From Notolepis coatsorum (lineage: Eukaryota; Chordata; Actinopteri; Aulopiformes; Paralepididae): DNA of 64,000 nt. The DNA lies in assembly GCA_963971535.1 (NCBI GenBank), contig OZ020592.1, positions 125,457,937 through 125,521,936 of the forward strand. Reading direction: 5' to 3'. Numbering within the stretch: position 1 is the stretch's first letter; the number at the start of each line of letters is the position of its first letter. The translations under genes and the position numbers were made by a program. Below are positions 22,870-35,337 of the stretch, piece by piece. The notes beneath the pieces are model-generated. The model had not been told where the DNA came from. It searched no databases and saw only the letters and a list, made by a program, of their open reading frames with translations.

Positions 22870-23084
22870 TTAACCCTTTCACTACCACACTACCAAATGT
22901 TTAACCCTTTCACAGCGACAATACAGAAGGTTAACCCTTTCACTGCCACACGACAAAGGGTTAGCCATTTCACTACCACACTACAGAAGGTTAACCCTTT
23001 CACTACCACACTACAGACGGTTAACAGTCTGTAGTGTGGTAGTGAAAGGTTAACCTTCTGTAGTGTGGTAGTGAAAGGGTTAAA
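22870..23084. repeat. Fold-back array, second copy of the ~31-bp repeat
   Basis: About five units of GGTTAACCCTTTCACTACCA plus CACTACAGA are followed near 23,027 by inverted units (GTCTGTAGTGTGGTAGTGAAAG). Same repeat and design as 16,806-16,976. It occupies half of the short (444-bp) intron between exons 4 and 3. Confidence 0.9.
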
Positions 23085-23237
23085 AGGGGCCATCTTGATA
23101 ATGTTGCAGCAGTAACATTATCATTCTGACTGATTGAAATTAGCCTTGTGCTAAATCCGGCAATTTTTACACTCCACTGTGTTCATTCATTTTGCATTGT
23201 CCCGTCCAAATAAACAAATAAAGTAAAGTAAAAGTAC

Positions 23238-23313
23238 CTTCAGAGTGTCCTTCTTCTCAGGAATGTTAGCGGTCTTGTAGTCTCGATGCTTTGGGAGTTT
23301 TTCAATGAAAAGC
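23238..23313 (-). CDS. stambp: stambp exon 3 (MIT domain), residues 68-93
   Basis: 76 bp: one base completing the Thr68 codon, then 25 codons, [20 protein letters not shown] and KDTLK. The acceptor is TTTGCCAG and the donor GTACTTT (weak, no G at +5). [13 protein letters not shown] is essentially identical in human STAMBP and separates it from STAMBPL1 (LFVEKLPNHRDYQ). Confidence 0.96.
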
Positions 23314-23384
23314 CTGGCAAACAAAAACACAACCCTGGTTTCAGTGTGAAAATGTGTCTTTCAACAGTTTTACTATGATGATAT

Positions 23385-24655
23385 TCATAGGCCCATAGCT
23401 TTAACCAGCATACTGTCAAAAGTGCTAGAAAGAATTCTGCTGGATAGCATAAATTTGTTTATTAACTCCACAGATAAGCAGTTTTGGTTTTAAAGCTAAG
23501 CATGGCACTGACCCGTGTATGCCTTAAAAGGAAACAAATACAGAAGTCAAAATGCATCAGTTCTTAATGTGTTTTATTGATGCTTCTAAAGCCTTTGATC
23601 GTGTTAACCACAGAAAGTTGTCAAAGAGGGGTGCCTAGATACATTGCGAGAATCCTGGCTTATTGGTATTCCCACCAGACTATGCATGTAAAATGGGGCA
23701 ATAGTGTCTCAGCCCCGTTTGGGGTTGGCAATGGGGTCAGACAAGGGGGAATTATGTCCCCAGTTATTTTTTATCTATATGTCGATGGTCTGTCCGAGCA
23801 ACTGAGTGCCTGTAATACTGGGTGCATGATTGGTGATACTCTAGTGAACCATATTATTATGTATGCAGATGGATCTTGTGGTATTTAGTCCGAGTAGGGC
23901 TGGTCTTCAGCAGCTTCTTACTATATGTACTGTGTATGGGGTTGAACATGATATCAAATACAATGCCAGTAAGAGTGCCGTTTTAATCTGTAGATCCAAA
24001 GAGGACCAATGTCTAAAATGTCCTGACTTCAAATTGTCTGAAAATAACCTTGGGGTCTGTGAAAAGGTAAAATATCGTGGACATTTTATTAGAGAACAAA
24101 TGACAGATGATGATATATACAGGCAATGCCGCAGGATGTATGCACAAGCGAACACTCTCTCACGCAAGTTAAGTATGTGTACAGATGGAGTGAAAGTGTC
24201 TCTGTTCAGAGCATATTGTACACCACTTTATACTGCACACTTGTGGTCAAGCTACAAAAAAGCAAGTTTGCGGAGACTTCAAGTAGCTTATAATGATGCC
24301 ATGAGAATATTACTTAAAAGACCTAGATGGTGTAGTGCAAGTGAAATGTTCATGGCTGCACGTGTCAATACCTTCCAAGCTGTTTTAAGAAATATCATGT
24401 ATAAATGTATCTGTCGGCTAAATGACTCTGGAAATGAGATCATTCTGGTTTTAACGGACATTAGGTTCAGTGCCATGCGTTACCACTCATCTATGTGGAG
24501 ATATTGGCACAGCTGTCCATTTGTGGGACATTGATGTGTATTTTAAGTGATGTTATTTTTGCCTGTTGTGTGTAATTTTATATAAGTTGTTTATGTTTTT
24601 ATCTGCACCATCCGTATTAAAGTTTGAATTTAATTTAATTGATTTGATGCTAAAA
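23385..24655 (+). mobile_element. Degenerate LINE reverse transcriptase fragment
   Basis: Pieces in several frames show an RT: ALTSILSKVLERILLDS, a motif-B-like GNGVRQGGIMSPVIFYLYVDG, then MYAD followed by a frameshift (23,870-23,890) and DLVVFSPSRAGLQQLL, continuing in a 223-codon frame to 24,534. The 3' UTR ends in AAAGTTTGAATTTAATTTAA. Frameshifts and small deletions make it non-functional. It differs from both the Rex1-type and L1-type copies in this window. I could not place it in a named clade. 24,656-25,536 is unassigned intron with a TTACGAC/GTCGTAA inverted pair near 25,230-25,262. Confidence 0.8.
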
Positions 24656-25642
24656 CCACAACATTAGGTAAAAGAGAAAAAGAAAACGACTAACCAGTTC
24701 TCATCCGGTTAAAGAGCGGAAAGCCATCAAAATAACCGTTATGCACTTGTTTAAGCCAGATAAGAGATAAATACAAATACTGTAAAATATCTGCACTTGT
24801 TAATCACACTACTGTGCTTCTTGTTCCCTCAGCTATGTTTCTACACTCTCTGACTGCACATAAACAAGTTTTCTTACTGCATCAGCCATAGGCCTTGATA
24901 TCATAACATATATTGTCTTTATTGTCATAATTGGTTTTGCTGTTCTCGTTTAATCTGAACAATGATGATAATGCAGAAAAACAGGATGGCTTAGATTGTA
25001 TTTCGGGGTGGTTCTGGGAGGATGGTAAAATAAGTTAGTTAAGTTCAACTCATTAGACAACAACCTATCAAAATACAATGAGATCAAAGACTACTTCAGC
25101 AATTACTGAAAAGATCACTTATTATGGCCACAGTGACCGCCGTAATCCAGCCAATAGGGATGGGTACAGCTCACAAAATTACTATTGGAATCTCATTGGA
25201 CCTCATTCACCAACATTGTATTTTTTTTCTCTTACGACAACCACCTTAGAAGGTCGTAAGAGAAAGCCAACGACAAATACCCCCGGATTCACTAATGCGT
25301 GGAGAGGTTGTCTTAACTTGCCAAATGATCACAGCTGCGAACCCCCGGGAGTGCTTTCTCGTAGACTTATTTGCATACAGACACGCCCCTCCAACTCTTT
25401 ATAATGCGAGGGCCGTGTACAAAACAAGGGTCAGCATTGCAGTGCTGATCGCGGTATTCAACAGGTAGTGCGAAATCGCTTTGTGACGGATAAAATGTTG
25501 ATTAGATTCAAATGTATTGTCATCCTACAGCACACTATATAGCTATAGTGGAATAGACTATTAACACTTTGAGTGCCAGCCACGACATATGTCGTTAGTT
25601 CATGCCCCCCGTTGAGTGCCGACAACAATAATTGTCGTTTTT

Positions 25643-28600
25643 GTATTTTATTTTTTTATAATTTTTTTAAACAAACATATAAACAAACATGACAACACAC
25701 GATAAGATATACAAGCATTATTAACAGTGCACATCCAATGAAATCACCATTTAGTTATATGTCTTATACAGGATATACCCCTAATACCTGCTATCTAATA
25801 CCCTACACACATATGCTCTAGCTCGTACCCCCCCCTCCCGGACCCCCCATTGGATAATCCATCCATTATCCCTCGCTCCTAACCAGACACTACCATTATG
25901 CTAGCTTTTTTATTTTTTTTATCCACTTTTTCTCCCATTTTCTATATTTTCTCCCATCCCAATTTCGTATCATCCAATTCAACCCTCCCCTGTCACGTAC
26001 GCTGTTTCTTGCCTCCCACAAGCCGGCTGCAATGTGGACTAAGTCATACATAGCACAAGTCCCCTCCGGTACTTGAGGTAACAGCAGTCGCATCTTTTCA
26101 CCTGCGCAGCTCGATCTCTCAGTGGCGAGGAGTAACGTGTGGGAGGCTCACGCTGCCCCCGACACTTCCTGATTCTACTGCGCAGGCGCACCAACCGACC
26201 TGTAGGAGTCGCTGTCCACAACGCCCGATCCCCACCCATCAGTTTCCCACCCCCTAATACGGCCAATGTGTATTAGTACGGACGACCAGCTAAACTGAAA
26301 GCAAATGTGGAGCGCTGGGCTCTAACTGACGAGCCCAGCGTCTCCAGCATTCGTGGCGAGCGCCTTGCCCACTACGCCACATTATATGCTAGCTTTTATT
26401 CTCTCCACCACTTCTAACCACATTGTCATTTTGGATTCATTGAGACCCAAAATTCTTGCTGTAGATATTTCTTGATAAATCACATCGAGATATGTAATAA
26501 TCCAGACCTTTCGGCAATTTTTTTCCGGTTGGAACCATCGTTATGCTATCAGCTTTTTAGCCACTGTGATACCCGATAAAACCAATCTCTTTAGCTGTGG
26601 ATGTACTGCATACTCAAAAACATCATTCAGCAGTAATACAGAGGGGTGTACATGTATATTCAGAGTTAAGAGATTTGATAATTGCTGGGTTACCTCTTTC
26701 CAGAATATCTTAACTGGTGGGCAGTCGCAGTACATGTGCATAAATGTTCCCTCGTCCCCATTTGTGCATAAGGAGCATTTGGAGTCTTGTTTAAGACCCA
26801 TTCTGTTCAGTCTTATAGGAGTCAAGTATGTCCTGTGAATATAGTTAAGATTGATTTGTTGATGGTCCGGGTTCCTTGATGTAAATCGAACATTTGCCCA
26901 GGCTTCTTGCCAATCAAAATCTTTTTCCAGGTCTGGTATATCCCTCCTCCAGACTGAGTCTAGGTGGAGGGTTTCATACGAGGACGTTAGTAATTGATGA
27001 TAAAAATCTGAAACAAAACCTCTCGATGTCTCTCTTTCATAGAAGAATTTGTGGTATCTGTGGTGTTCAATTGGTATCTTTAATGGAACACCGTGAGCCT
27101 TCAAACATAATAACTGTGCGTAAAAGTAATATGTGGACTCGGTGAGATTACATTTTTTGCGTATTACCCTGTTTGTTGAAAACATCACCTAATGAGTGTA
27201 TGCCTTGCTTTTCCCATATAGGGAATCTTATAGGTTGTTTTCCAATCAAGAGTGCATTGTTATTGAATAAGGGAGTATGATTATGCCATTTATGTGGGTT
27301 AGAATATTTCTTTTGTGTTTCACGCCATATCCGGATCGCATGAGTAATTATGGGGCCAAATTTCCGTTCGCATTGCTTAATTGATAATTTAGTGTATGCT
27401 ATGTCCTTCAGTCTATGTGGAGCTACTATATTTTCTTCAAAATTTCTCCAGGATACTAATGCTTGGGGATCAAACCATGTCGTCAATGGTCTTAAAGTGT
27501 ACGCCTTAAAATAGTGGAAAAAATCTGGAAATGCCATACCACCATCTGCTTTGTTTCTCTGTGCGGTGGATCTTTTTATACGTGGTGGTTTGTTATTCCA
27601 AATAAATTTGTATGTGGAGGAGTGTAATTTTTTCCAGTAACCCTCTGGAGGGGGTAACGGTAGCATTGAGCTGAAGAAGTTGATTCTAGGTAGTACGTCC
27701 ATCTTAACTATTGATATCCGTGCCTGTACTGAGTTTTTAAGTTTTGACCACCTGTCAAGGTCGTCTTTGATTTTGTTTTGGATTTTTATGCAATTGTGCT
27801 TCACCGTTTGTCTTATGGTGGGGAATATTTCCACTCCCAAACATCTAAAGTGTTTTACCATCGGTATCTCTTCTGGGAGGGTTATATTTCTTTTTGCAGG
27901 GGCGTTAAGTGGAAAGAAAGCCGACTTCGGCCAATTTATCTTAAATCCCGATAAATCTCCAAAGTCCTCAATCAACTTGAGCAGATGAGGCAATGTGGTG
28001 TTGGGGTTTTGCATGAACAGTATTACGTCGTCCGCATATAAACTAATTTTATGTTGTGTGCCCTTGATTACAATTGGTTCTATGGATTGGGATTGTCTTA
28101 TATATTGTGCTAAAGGCTCTAATGATAGATTGAATAGTCCGGGACTAAGAGGGCAACCCTGTCTAGATGAGCGTGATACCGGAAAGATTCCGGAGGTGAT
28201 TATACCTGTTGTAATCATGGCCGATGGGTCTTTGTATAATACTTTAATCATATCAATGAAACCTTTACCTAACCCCATCCTTTCTAATACTGCCCATAGA
28301 TACGACCATTCCAACCTGTCAAAAGCTTTCATTGCATCCAGGGACAGCATCGCCTTAGGCGTGGTGTCGTCCTTGTCAGCATCTAATACGTGCAGTAATC
28401 GTCTTATGTTATCAGTGATCAAGCGGCCTCTTATGAAGCCAGTTTGGTCCGGATGAACTAAAGACGTCATATGCTTTTGTAATCTGATGGCTAATACCTT
28501 AGAGTGATATCGGTTCCGAGGAGGCTTAAGGGTCTATAACTACCGCACTCTGTGGGGTCTTTGTCTTTTTTAAGGAGGACTGTTATGAGTGCAATATTGT

Positions 28601-29765
28601 CGTTCTTATGGAAGTTCCCCTCCTTGACTGAGTATAAAATCATATTTAGTAATAAGGGTCCAATTATGTCCCAACAAGAGAGGTACATTTCTGGTGGGGT
28701 ACAGTCTCTTCCAGGAGCCTTACCACTTTGCATTTCGGATATGGCCTTCTTGAGTTCCTCTAGTGTGATCGGTGTTTCTAACTGTTTAGCGTCATCCTCT
28801 GAAAGTTTAGGGAGGTTAATTTGATTATGATATGTGTCCATTTTGTTTTGATCGAAGGTCGTTTCTGATTTATACAAGTTGGAGTAGAATTCTTTGAATG
28901 TCGCGTTTATTTTTTCAGAGTCTGTAACAAGTCCTTGTTGTGCTCTAATGGTAGTTATATCTGCAAATGTTGCATTAACTCTTAATCGCATAGCTAATAG
29001 GTGACTTGGTTTGGAACCTTGAGAGTACTGCTGTTGTCTTGTGCTACGTATTTGTATTTCAGATTGTTGTCTGTATATGGCGTTAATCTCTTTTTTTAGT
29101 ACTTTAACTTGATTTTCCAGTCGAACCGAGTTGTTGTATTGTAAAGAATTAAATAACGTTGAGTAAAGCGTTTCCAGTTCAGCCAGTTTTGAGCATCGAT
29201 TCTTGCGCATTTGAGGAAAAGCTATCAGTGAAATCCTTGATCATTCCCTTTACCGACATCCATAATATTCTGGGGTCCTGCACCAAGTTTGCATTCCTCC
29301 GTAGGAATACTGTAAGAGCTTCTTTGAGTTGTGTAATGAATTCCTTGTTATTAAGCAGCATCGAGTTAAATCGCCATCTTGGGGCTCGGGAAGATAGTAT
29401 ACCAAATGTTCCTTTTAGGAGTAAATAACAGTGATCTGATAATGCATTGGGTATCATTTCCACATCGTAGTTATCAAATAGTCTCGGGGATGCAAAAACA
29501 TAATCTATTCTGGATAATGTGTTATGTCTCGCAGATCGACAAGAGTACTTCCGGGTCGTGGGGTTAAGTGATCGCCATAAGTCATTTACACCTGTAATCT
29601 TCGACCAATCCTTTAATGCATTAGATGAATTTTTTTTGTTCGTTGGAAAAGGAGGGGTAAGATTTGTCCATCCTTGGATTCCAAATGGCATTAAAATCCG
29701 CACCAATTATAAATGAGTAATCAGGAAGGTCTAACATTGCTTTGGTAAGTGTATATAAGTGATAA
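25643..29765 (-). mobile_element. L1-like LINE, 5'-truncated, with broken ORF2
   Basis: Runs leftward from 29,765 to an A-rich 3' end near 25,643. GTCGTTTTT lies at both borders (25,634-25,642, 29,766-29,774) as part of the target duplication. ORF2 starts inside the endonuclease (a GADFNAI-type motif near 29,700, then SRIDYVFASPRL), continues through an RT (GKAPGRDCTPPEMY, SLDAMKAFDRLEWSYL, RQGCPLSPGLFNL, catalytic YADDVILFM) and a C-terminal zinc knuckle (CSLCTNGDEGTFMHMYCDC). Frames change at about 29,650, 29,200, 28,480 and 27,170, so it is inactive. The long frame 28,470-27,148 (440 codons) holds most of the RT palm and thumb. Confidence 0.9.
25910..26384 (-). mobile_element. tRNA-derived SINE inside the L1 3' UTR
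   Basis: Flanked by TATGCTAGCTTTT at 25,897-25,909 and 26,385-26,397. Read on the minus strand, the head TGTGGCGTAGTGGGCAAGGC resembles a tRNA gene A box. The body contains CTCCCACACGTTACTCC, and the 3' end is A-rich. A longer-diverged relative lies at about 41,640-42,095. The perfect 13-bp duplication argues for relatively recent insertion. Confidence 0.8.
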
Positions 29766-30610
29766 GTCGTTTTTAATTTTTATTAGCGATCTGAATTCAT
29801 ATTTCATCAACCGAGTCTCCCGTTGGTACAGCAGCCCCTCTAGGAGCTCCGATGGGAAAATACCGCCCCCTATCGTCTATCCCTGTGTAACTGCAGGCCA
29901 TTCGATTACACTGTGGGGGGGAGCCTACTGGCTCCACTATGCTGGCGAGCCGTCTGATGAAGAGGGAAGTGATCGCGAGATGGAAAGCAGCCTGGAATAT
30001 ATATTTACAGCAGCCAATAATCAATCAATAAACGCGATCGATATTTGGAATGGCGATCAGGAATTGGAATAATCTTTTTGGAGAACATCTGATCTAAGGT
30101 AAGGAGTCTATGTTACCAGTTTTAGGATAATCAGAGCTGTTTTCACTGAGATAACAGCGTGTCCCGTATGTGTATATGTGTGTGTGTGTGCTGTTGAGGA
30201 AATAAGAGAATCGATTTCTCAGCTCGCTTCTATAGCGTGCATAAGTACACATATACTATCGATAATCTAGCGTTTATTTGAAAACGATTCATAAATAGGC
30301 CGACAAATGACAACGTGTCTAGTGTATTCGAGAATATTCCAATAAATGCCGTTTATGAGGGAATCTTTCTATTTTCCTGAAATTTTCGAGAAAACGATAG
30401 CTTTTCGAAATGCTATAAAAAGGATATGAACCAATTAAAAAACAACCCGTTTCAACAATGTTGACTGCAAACAAGTCATTGATAAGCGACGGGCAGATTA
30501 GACACATAGCCATAATTTAAAACATAGATTATGCGTTTTTAACGCTATCATTGAAGTGGGTGGCGGCATTCAAGGGGGTAAGAAGGAAAACACGGCCGGC
30601 ACGGAAAGTG

Positions 30611-30715
30611 TTAATATTCCATATTTATACCATCTTGTTGCATGCTCCTGGCCACCTGCTGCAGCACGCACACAGGCACGCACACACGCACACGTATTGT
30701 ATAGCCTACATGCGT
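30611..30715. repeat. Inverted repeat arm, partner of 32,855-32,975
   Basis: Together with 25,537-25,564 this forms one arm interrupted by the TTAA element: TATAGCTATAGTGGAATAGACT, then TTCCATATTTATACC, TCTTGTTGC and CTCCTGGCCACCT. The reverse complement of 32,855-32,975 gives the same order without the insertion, thus a paralogous empty site. Confidence 0.85.
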
Positions 30716-30844
30716 AATGAATGAACAGTAGGCTTATATTATTCTAATGACTTGTTTTATTTGGAGATTGCAGATACTGTATGCGCTGCCCTATAGTAGT
30801 CATACTGTAGAACTTACAGTACACATCTTAGCGTGACATCTCAA

Positions 30845-32744
30845 CACTTCCAGTGCCACTGGTTAACATGGTAAAATGTGTCTGAATGCCACCAGCCACT
30901 TCAATGATAGCGTTGTGAACACATAATCTCTGTCTTAACACTTTGGTCGCCAGGCTTATATTCTTAATATACCATCCTCCGCCAGCTCTATTTGTCTATG
31001 GGGATGTTTACCTTCTTTGCAGGGCTATAACTTTTTAAATTGTATTGCTAAATTGACATTACTATGGCCCATTCAACGTCAAGTATCTATTGTTCAGGGT
31101 GTAGCAACGTTATACTTTTTCATTCACATATTCATACTAAAATACGGTCTAAAGTATAAGTATGTTTTTATCGTTTTCTGCAGCTTTCTCCAGAACGTGA
31201 TTTATAGCCCCAAATGCATTATATTGATGATCAAATACAGTTTGATCGGAATCTGCGCAAGATAAAAAATTTCAAATGGACGTGCTTCTAGAAGTTACTA
31301 CTGATCATCTGATGTTGACCGGATGGGGGGGGGGGGGGGGGGGGTCGTTTATAATTCCGTGGCCAACGTTAGATGATTCATCTAGTGTGGGTGATATGAT
31401 CATCAGAGCAGTTTATATCGAACACGTTAAAAAATAACGCTGAATCTTACCGTAGCTTCCTCATAGCGTTGGGCGATGAGCGTGGAACAGAAATATTCCT
31501 ATTATGGGATGTAGAAATATGCGATCCATTTCCAGGTTGTATAATAGTATATACGTCCAAATCATGTTGTTTATCGAGTTATTGGTAACTGATTGCTATC
31601 CATTGTGTCTAGCTCGAGTCCTGGGAGTATTACCGAGTGATCGGACCGAATTGAAATGAGCACCAGCTTCCATTTCCTGTTTCCGCTCTGGGCGATCCGC
31701 CGATCGGCCACCAGATGGCGCTCTTGAACCGTTGGAGAGTTGAGAGGGGATCAACAGTAGATCTCAAGTCTCCGGGGGAGAAATATGATTTCGATCACAG
31801 ATTTTTGAAATATTGATATCAAAGACGTGGTACGGCGTCTTTGTCAGAATGAGCATGGCGGGGAAAGACGTGCTACGGCGTTTTTGGCGACCATAGTGTT
31901 AAATTATGGCTATGTGTCTAATCTGCCCGTCGTTTATCAATGACTTGTTTGCAGTCAACATTGTCGAAACGGATTTTTTTTTTTTTTTTAAATCGCTTCA
32001 TTTCCGTTTTATAGCATTTTGAAAAGCCCTCGTTTTCAAGGAAAATATAAAGATTCCGTGATAAAAGGCATTTACTGGAATATTCTGGAATACACAAAAA
32101 CGTTGTAATTTTTCGGCCTATTTATGAATAGTTTTCAAATAAACGCTAGATTATCGATAGTATATGTGTACTTATGCACGCTATAGAAGCGGGCTGAAAT
32201 ATCGACTATCTCATTTCCTGATCGCTCGCACAGCCACACACACACGCATAGGGCAAACGCTGATATATAGGTGAAAATAGTTCTGATTATCCCAAGACTG
32301 GTAAAATAGATTCCTTACCTCAGATCAGATGTTATCCAAAAAGATGATTCCAATTCCTGATCGCCATTCCAAATATCGATCGCGTTTATTGATTCAGCAT
32401 TGGGTACTGTAAATACATAATCCACGCGTTTTCCGGGCCGGCGATCACAATGGATTCTTCAGTTGGCTCGACGGAAAAGTAAAATAAGGAAACTGCCCCC
32501 CCCCCCCCCTTCAGCAGTCTAAAGTAATGGGGTGCAGTTACACAGGGAGAAACGATAGGGGGCGGTATCTTCCCAATTGAGCTCAGAGAGAGTCTGCAAC
32601 ACTAACCTGAGGCTCGATTGATGAAATATGAATTCAAATCGCCAAAATAAAATAAAATACGACTAACAAACGCTACATAGCGTTGGCGGGCACTCAACGG
32701 TCGGCATGAACTAACGACAAAACGTGTGGCTGGCATCCAAAGTG
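30845..32744 (-). mobile_element. TTAA element (piggyBac-like), inverted relative of 47,367-48,088
   Basis: Right end GGCTGGCATCCAAAGTG|TTAA (32,745-32,748). Left end CACTTCCAGTGCC at 30,845, preceded by TCAA, a mutated TTAA. Its interior matches the 47,367-48,088 element in reverse orientation, including GACTGCAAACAAGTCATTG and GACACATAGCCATAATTTAA. A second TTAA element is inserted at the TTAA of that last word. The right portion contains poly-C and a GGGGGCGGTATCTTCCCAAT block. Confidence 0.75.
30939..31898. mobile_element. Nested TTAA element (piggyBac-like), 960 bp
   Basis: TTAA|CACTTTGGTCGCC at the left (TTAA 30,935-30,938) and GGCGACCATAGTG|TTAA at the right (31,899-31,902). The ends are inverted repeats. 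The interior (GCAGGGCTATAACTTTTTAA, a G22 tract at 31,323-31,344) is the inverted counterpart of 44,573-45,524. It sits inside the 30,845-32,744 element. Confidence 0.8.
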
Positions 32745-32854
32745 TTAAGGCCGCCACAGAGTCGGGCATGAGCGGACCGGACTCCACAGAGGTCCGCGCG
32801 GACTCCACGTCGCACACCGGTCACACAAAAAGCTGCTCGGCGTGTTGGTCATTA

Positions 32855-32975
32855 CACACGTAGGCTATACACAGTCTGCATGCGTGCGTGTATGTGCGCT
32901 GAAGAGGTGGCCAGGAGCGCGCAACAAGACGGTATAAATATGGAACATTAATACAGTCTATTCCACTATAGCTAT
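32855..32975. repeat. Inverted repeat arm with empty TTAA site
   Basis: Reverse complement of the composite arm 25,537-25,564 plus 30,611-30,715 with about 10-15% substitutions. At the place of the TTAA insertion it reads GTATTAATG, that is, uninterrupted. The following stretch to 33,420 is unassigned intron. Confidence 0.85.
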
Positions 32976-33488
32976 ATCCACGCGATTAGGTTTAGTTTTT
33001 TATTTATTTATCCATTTATTTATTTGCAGTGTTGGTATAGTGCTTTTATTAACTTTCGGACATCACGATGTCTCTTGAGACATGACTGTAAATTAAAAAC
33101 AATTATTTTAGTTTTTTTTAATTGTACAAATATTGTCGTATTTATTATTATTATTGTAATGTATGGAGTTAGTACAGGGACTACTTAACGTTAGTCTACA
33201 TACGCCCCTCTGGTCATGCGTGCTTACGTTAAGCACAGGTCGTATAAATGTACTGCCGGGTTGGGGTACGTCATTAAAGCCATGGGTTCAACGCTATCAA
33301 CATCTCCGTGATTATTGTAGTTGTGTAAATAGACAACTATTTACACTATTATTTAATTCCAAGGATGTCTGTAGAGTTGACATGAACGCAATTACCATGA
33401 TTCCTCCCAAATAAATCCCTTAACACATCTTGCGCCAAAAACGAGTTTACTCGTTATTGCCCGCCAATCGAATAGTGCCAACAACGAG

Positions 33489-34066
33489 TGTTGTGAAGGA
33501 TCAGATTAAACCGAATATATATATTTATTTATGGATATATATTTAATAGTATTTGTATATCGTTTGATATCCCTTGTACATATACACTGAATATCCCTTT
33601 AGTCTACTAACAGCCCATAATAGTTTCATTCTACCATTGGACAAGAACCTGGCGCCAGCAGCCAAGCCCCTTGGTTCAAGTTCAATCGTGCCGACGAACA
33701 TGTCGTTACAAGCCCGGTTCCGCGTAGGAATACGTCTGGCGAAATACGAATGGTACTATTTGTTCACAGCGCATATATATATGGCGCAAGTAAAGTAGAA
33801 CTTTCTTTTTAGTCCATTAGTCCTTTACCCTCCAACCTAGTAACAGACGTGAAGCCTCACCCACGACCCACGTGTGGTGCAGTATGGCCTACTTGGCCTC
33901 AGAATAGGCATTGAGACATTGTGTGGACTTCGTTTCATCAGGTGGGAAAGTGTTCATCATATCTATATCATGTACTGTGTGGCCAGTAGTTAAAGTACAT
34001 AATCGGTAGTGGTTTAATGATACCATACTTATCAATACAGTCAGGGAATTGTACCCCTCAGTTACA
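33489..34066 (+). repeat. BEL 5' LTR
   Basis: 578 bp, TGTTGTGAAGG...CCTCAGTTACA. It would carry the element's promoter and polyadenylation signal. It contains an AATATATATATTTATTTATG stretch and a CAATAAT-rich left part. Preceded by ACGAG, the target duplication. Confidence 0.95.
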
Positions 34067-34068
34067 AT

Positions 34069-34085
34069 TGGTCCTTCGAGCCGGA
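34069..34085 (+). promoter_or_regulatory. Primer-binding site, tRNA-Tyr type
   Basis: TGGTCCTTCGAGCCGGA begins two bases after the 5' LTR. It is complementary to the 3' end of a eukaryotic tRNA-Tyr (…CCGGCTCGAAGGA plus CCA) over 17 bases. It would prime minus-strand DNA synthesis. Confidence 0.85.
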
Positions 34086-34134
34086 GGGTAACTAGTGTAA
34101 TATTAATATAGTGTTATTAATATTGAAATGGCCT

Positions 34135-35337
34135 ATGATGAACACTCCACGAAACGGTCCTCCTAACGTAGAACGCCCGCGGCGCAGACGACAGACACCT
34201 CAGTACTTAGAGGATTACGCTGTCAGTCAACTACCTAGCCTTCGACAAACGGTAAACGCGGTAAAAATAGAAAGTAAAATTATGTCTGACCTTAACGACC
34301 AGGTTACCCCGACCAAAGAGGCCCTAGTGGGTTCTAATGTAACTGACCAAGCTCACGGTGGGGACCAGGAGGGAGCTGACATGCCTTTACCCCCCGCCAA
34401 TACCGAAGAAGTAGTCCCCGACCAGCCCCGGGAGGAAGACAACCCTACAGAGAGAGAACTCTGCACGGAAGAAGAGGAGGAGAGCGCCGAGGAAATAGAG
34501 CTCCAGGACTCCCCAACGAGTACAGCCAGGAGCGGCTCACCTCAACAACCGTCTTCCCCCAGCGAAGCGGAGAGGATGCTATCACAGGCATTCCTCGTCA
34601 GTCTGACAGCCTCTACCGAACGCGATCGACTTCAGGGTGAACGCGATCGACTTCAGGGTGAACGCGATCGACTCCAAGCACAGACGCTTAGCGAGCGCGA
34701 ACAACTCCAAGCGCAACATGAGATGAGACGCCTTCAGACGGAAGAGAATATGGCAAGAGACCGGGCCGACGCCCAGCGCGCCGCTGCCGGTGCCCAAAGA
34801 GAAGCAGATCTCACCAAGCGCGAAGCCGAGCGCGACAGACTACAAGCGCAGCTAATGGAGCAGCTGATCCTCAAGGCAACACCCTCTCCCTCCGCCAGGG
34901 GTTCAAGGAACTCGTCGAGACAACAGTCAAGGGCAGCGTCTCCTAACCGAGCAAGCGACCCTGAACTTGACCAACAGACCAAGCCTATACCCCCCGCAGA
35001 CCCCCTTCCCAGACCGGTCCAAGCGAGACCCAGCTACAAGGAAGGAGCGGCATACACTGCGGAGAAGCTAAATAAACGACTACAGGATCTAGAGGACCTG
35101 ATAGAAGAAGAAGAGGGAGAGGAGGAGAACCAAGCCCGACGACAGCACAGTACTCCACCGGACCAGGAGGTCCAGTACAGCCCAGGCTATACCCCCGCGG
35201 CGCTGCGCTACAGACCCCCGACTCTATTCACGGGTGAGCATGACGCACGACCAGCCCCGAGGAATAGCACCTGGACCAGCGGGCCACGGTACCCTGCCGG
35301 TACCAGCCCACAGAGGCGCAAGAGGAGACTCGCCTAG
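34135..35337 (+). pseudogene. BEL gag N-terminal part
   Basis: Open frame from the first in-frame ATG after the leader (34,135) to a stop at 35,337, about 400 codons. It is acidic, with many Pro and Gln. Residues ~160-250 form a long predicted coiled coil with ERDRLQGERDRLQGERDRLQ (21-bp tandem repeats at 34,618-34,680) and further EREQLQAQ heptads. The family normally continues into the gag/DUF1759 region without a stop. Here that part lies in another frame from about 35,330, so a small indel in the 35,234-35,337 overlap has split the ORF. Confidence 0.8.

Larger units (their letters stand above)
25565..30610. mobile_element. TTAA element (piggyBac-like) carrying an L1 insertion
   Basis: Left end TTAA|CACTTTGAGTGCCAGCC (TTAA at 25,561-25,564). 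Right end GGCACGGAAAGTG|TTAA (TTAA at 30,611-30,614). The left part (25,565-25,642) and right part (29,775-30,610) align with the uninterrupted relative at 47,367-48,088 and with 30,845-32,744. No transposase remains. The TTAA target and the CACTTT.. ends suggest piggyBac-type non-autonomous elements; this is inference from the ends only. Confidence 0.75.

Noticed and set aside
33574..33798. 74-codon ORF repeated at 41,034-41,312
   Set aside because: It lies in the two LTRs of the BEL element, so its duplication is that of the LTR; no protein family recognised.
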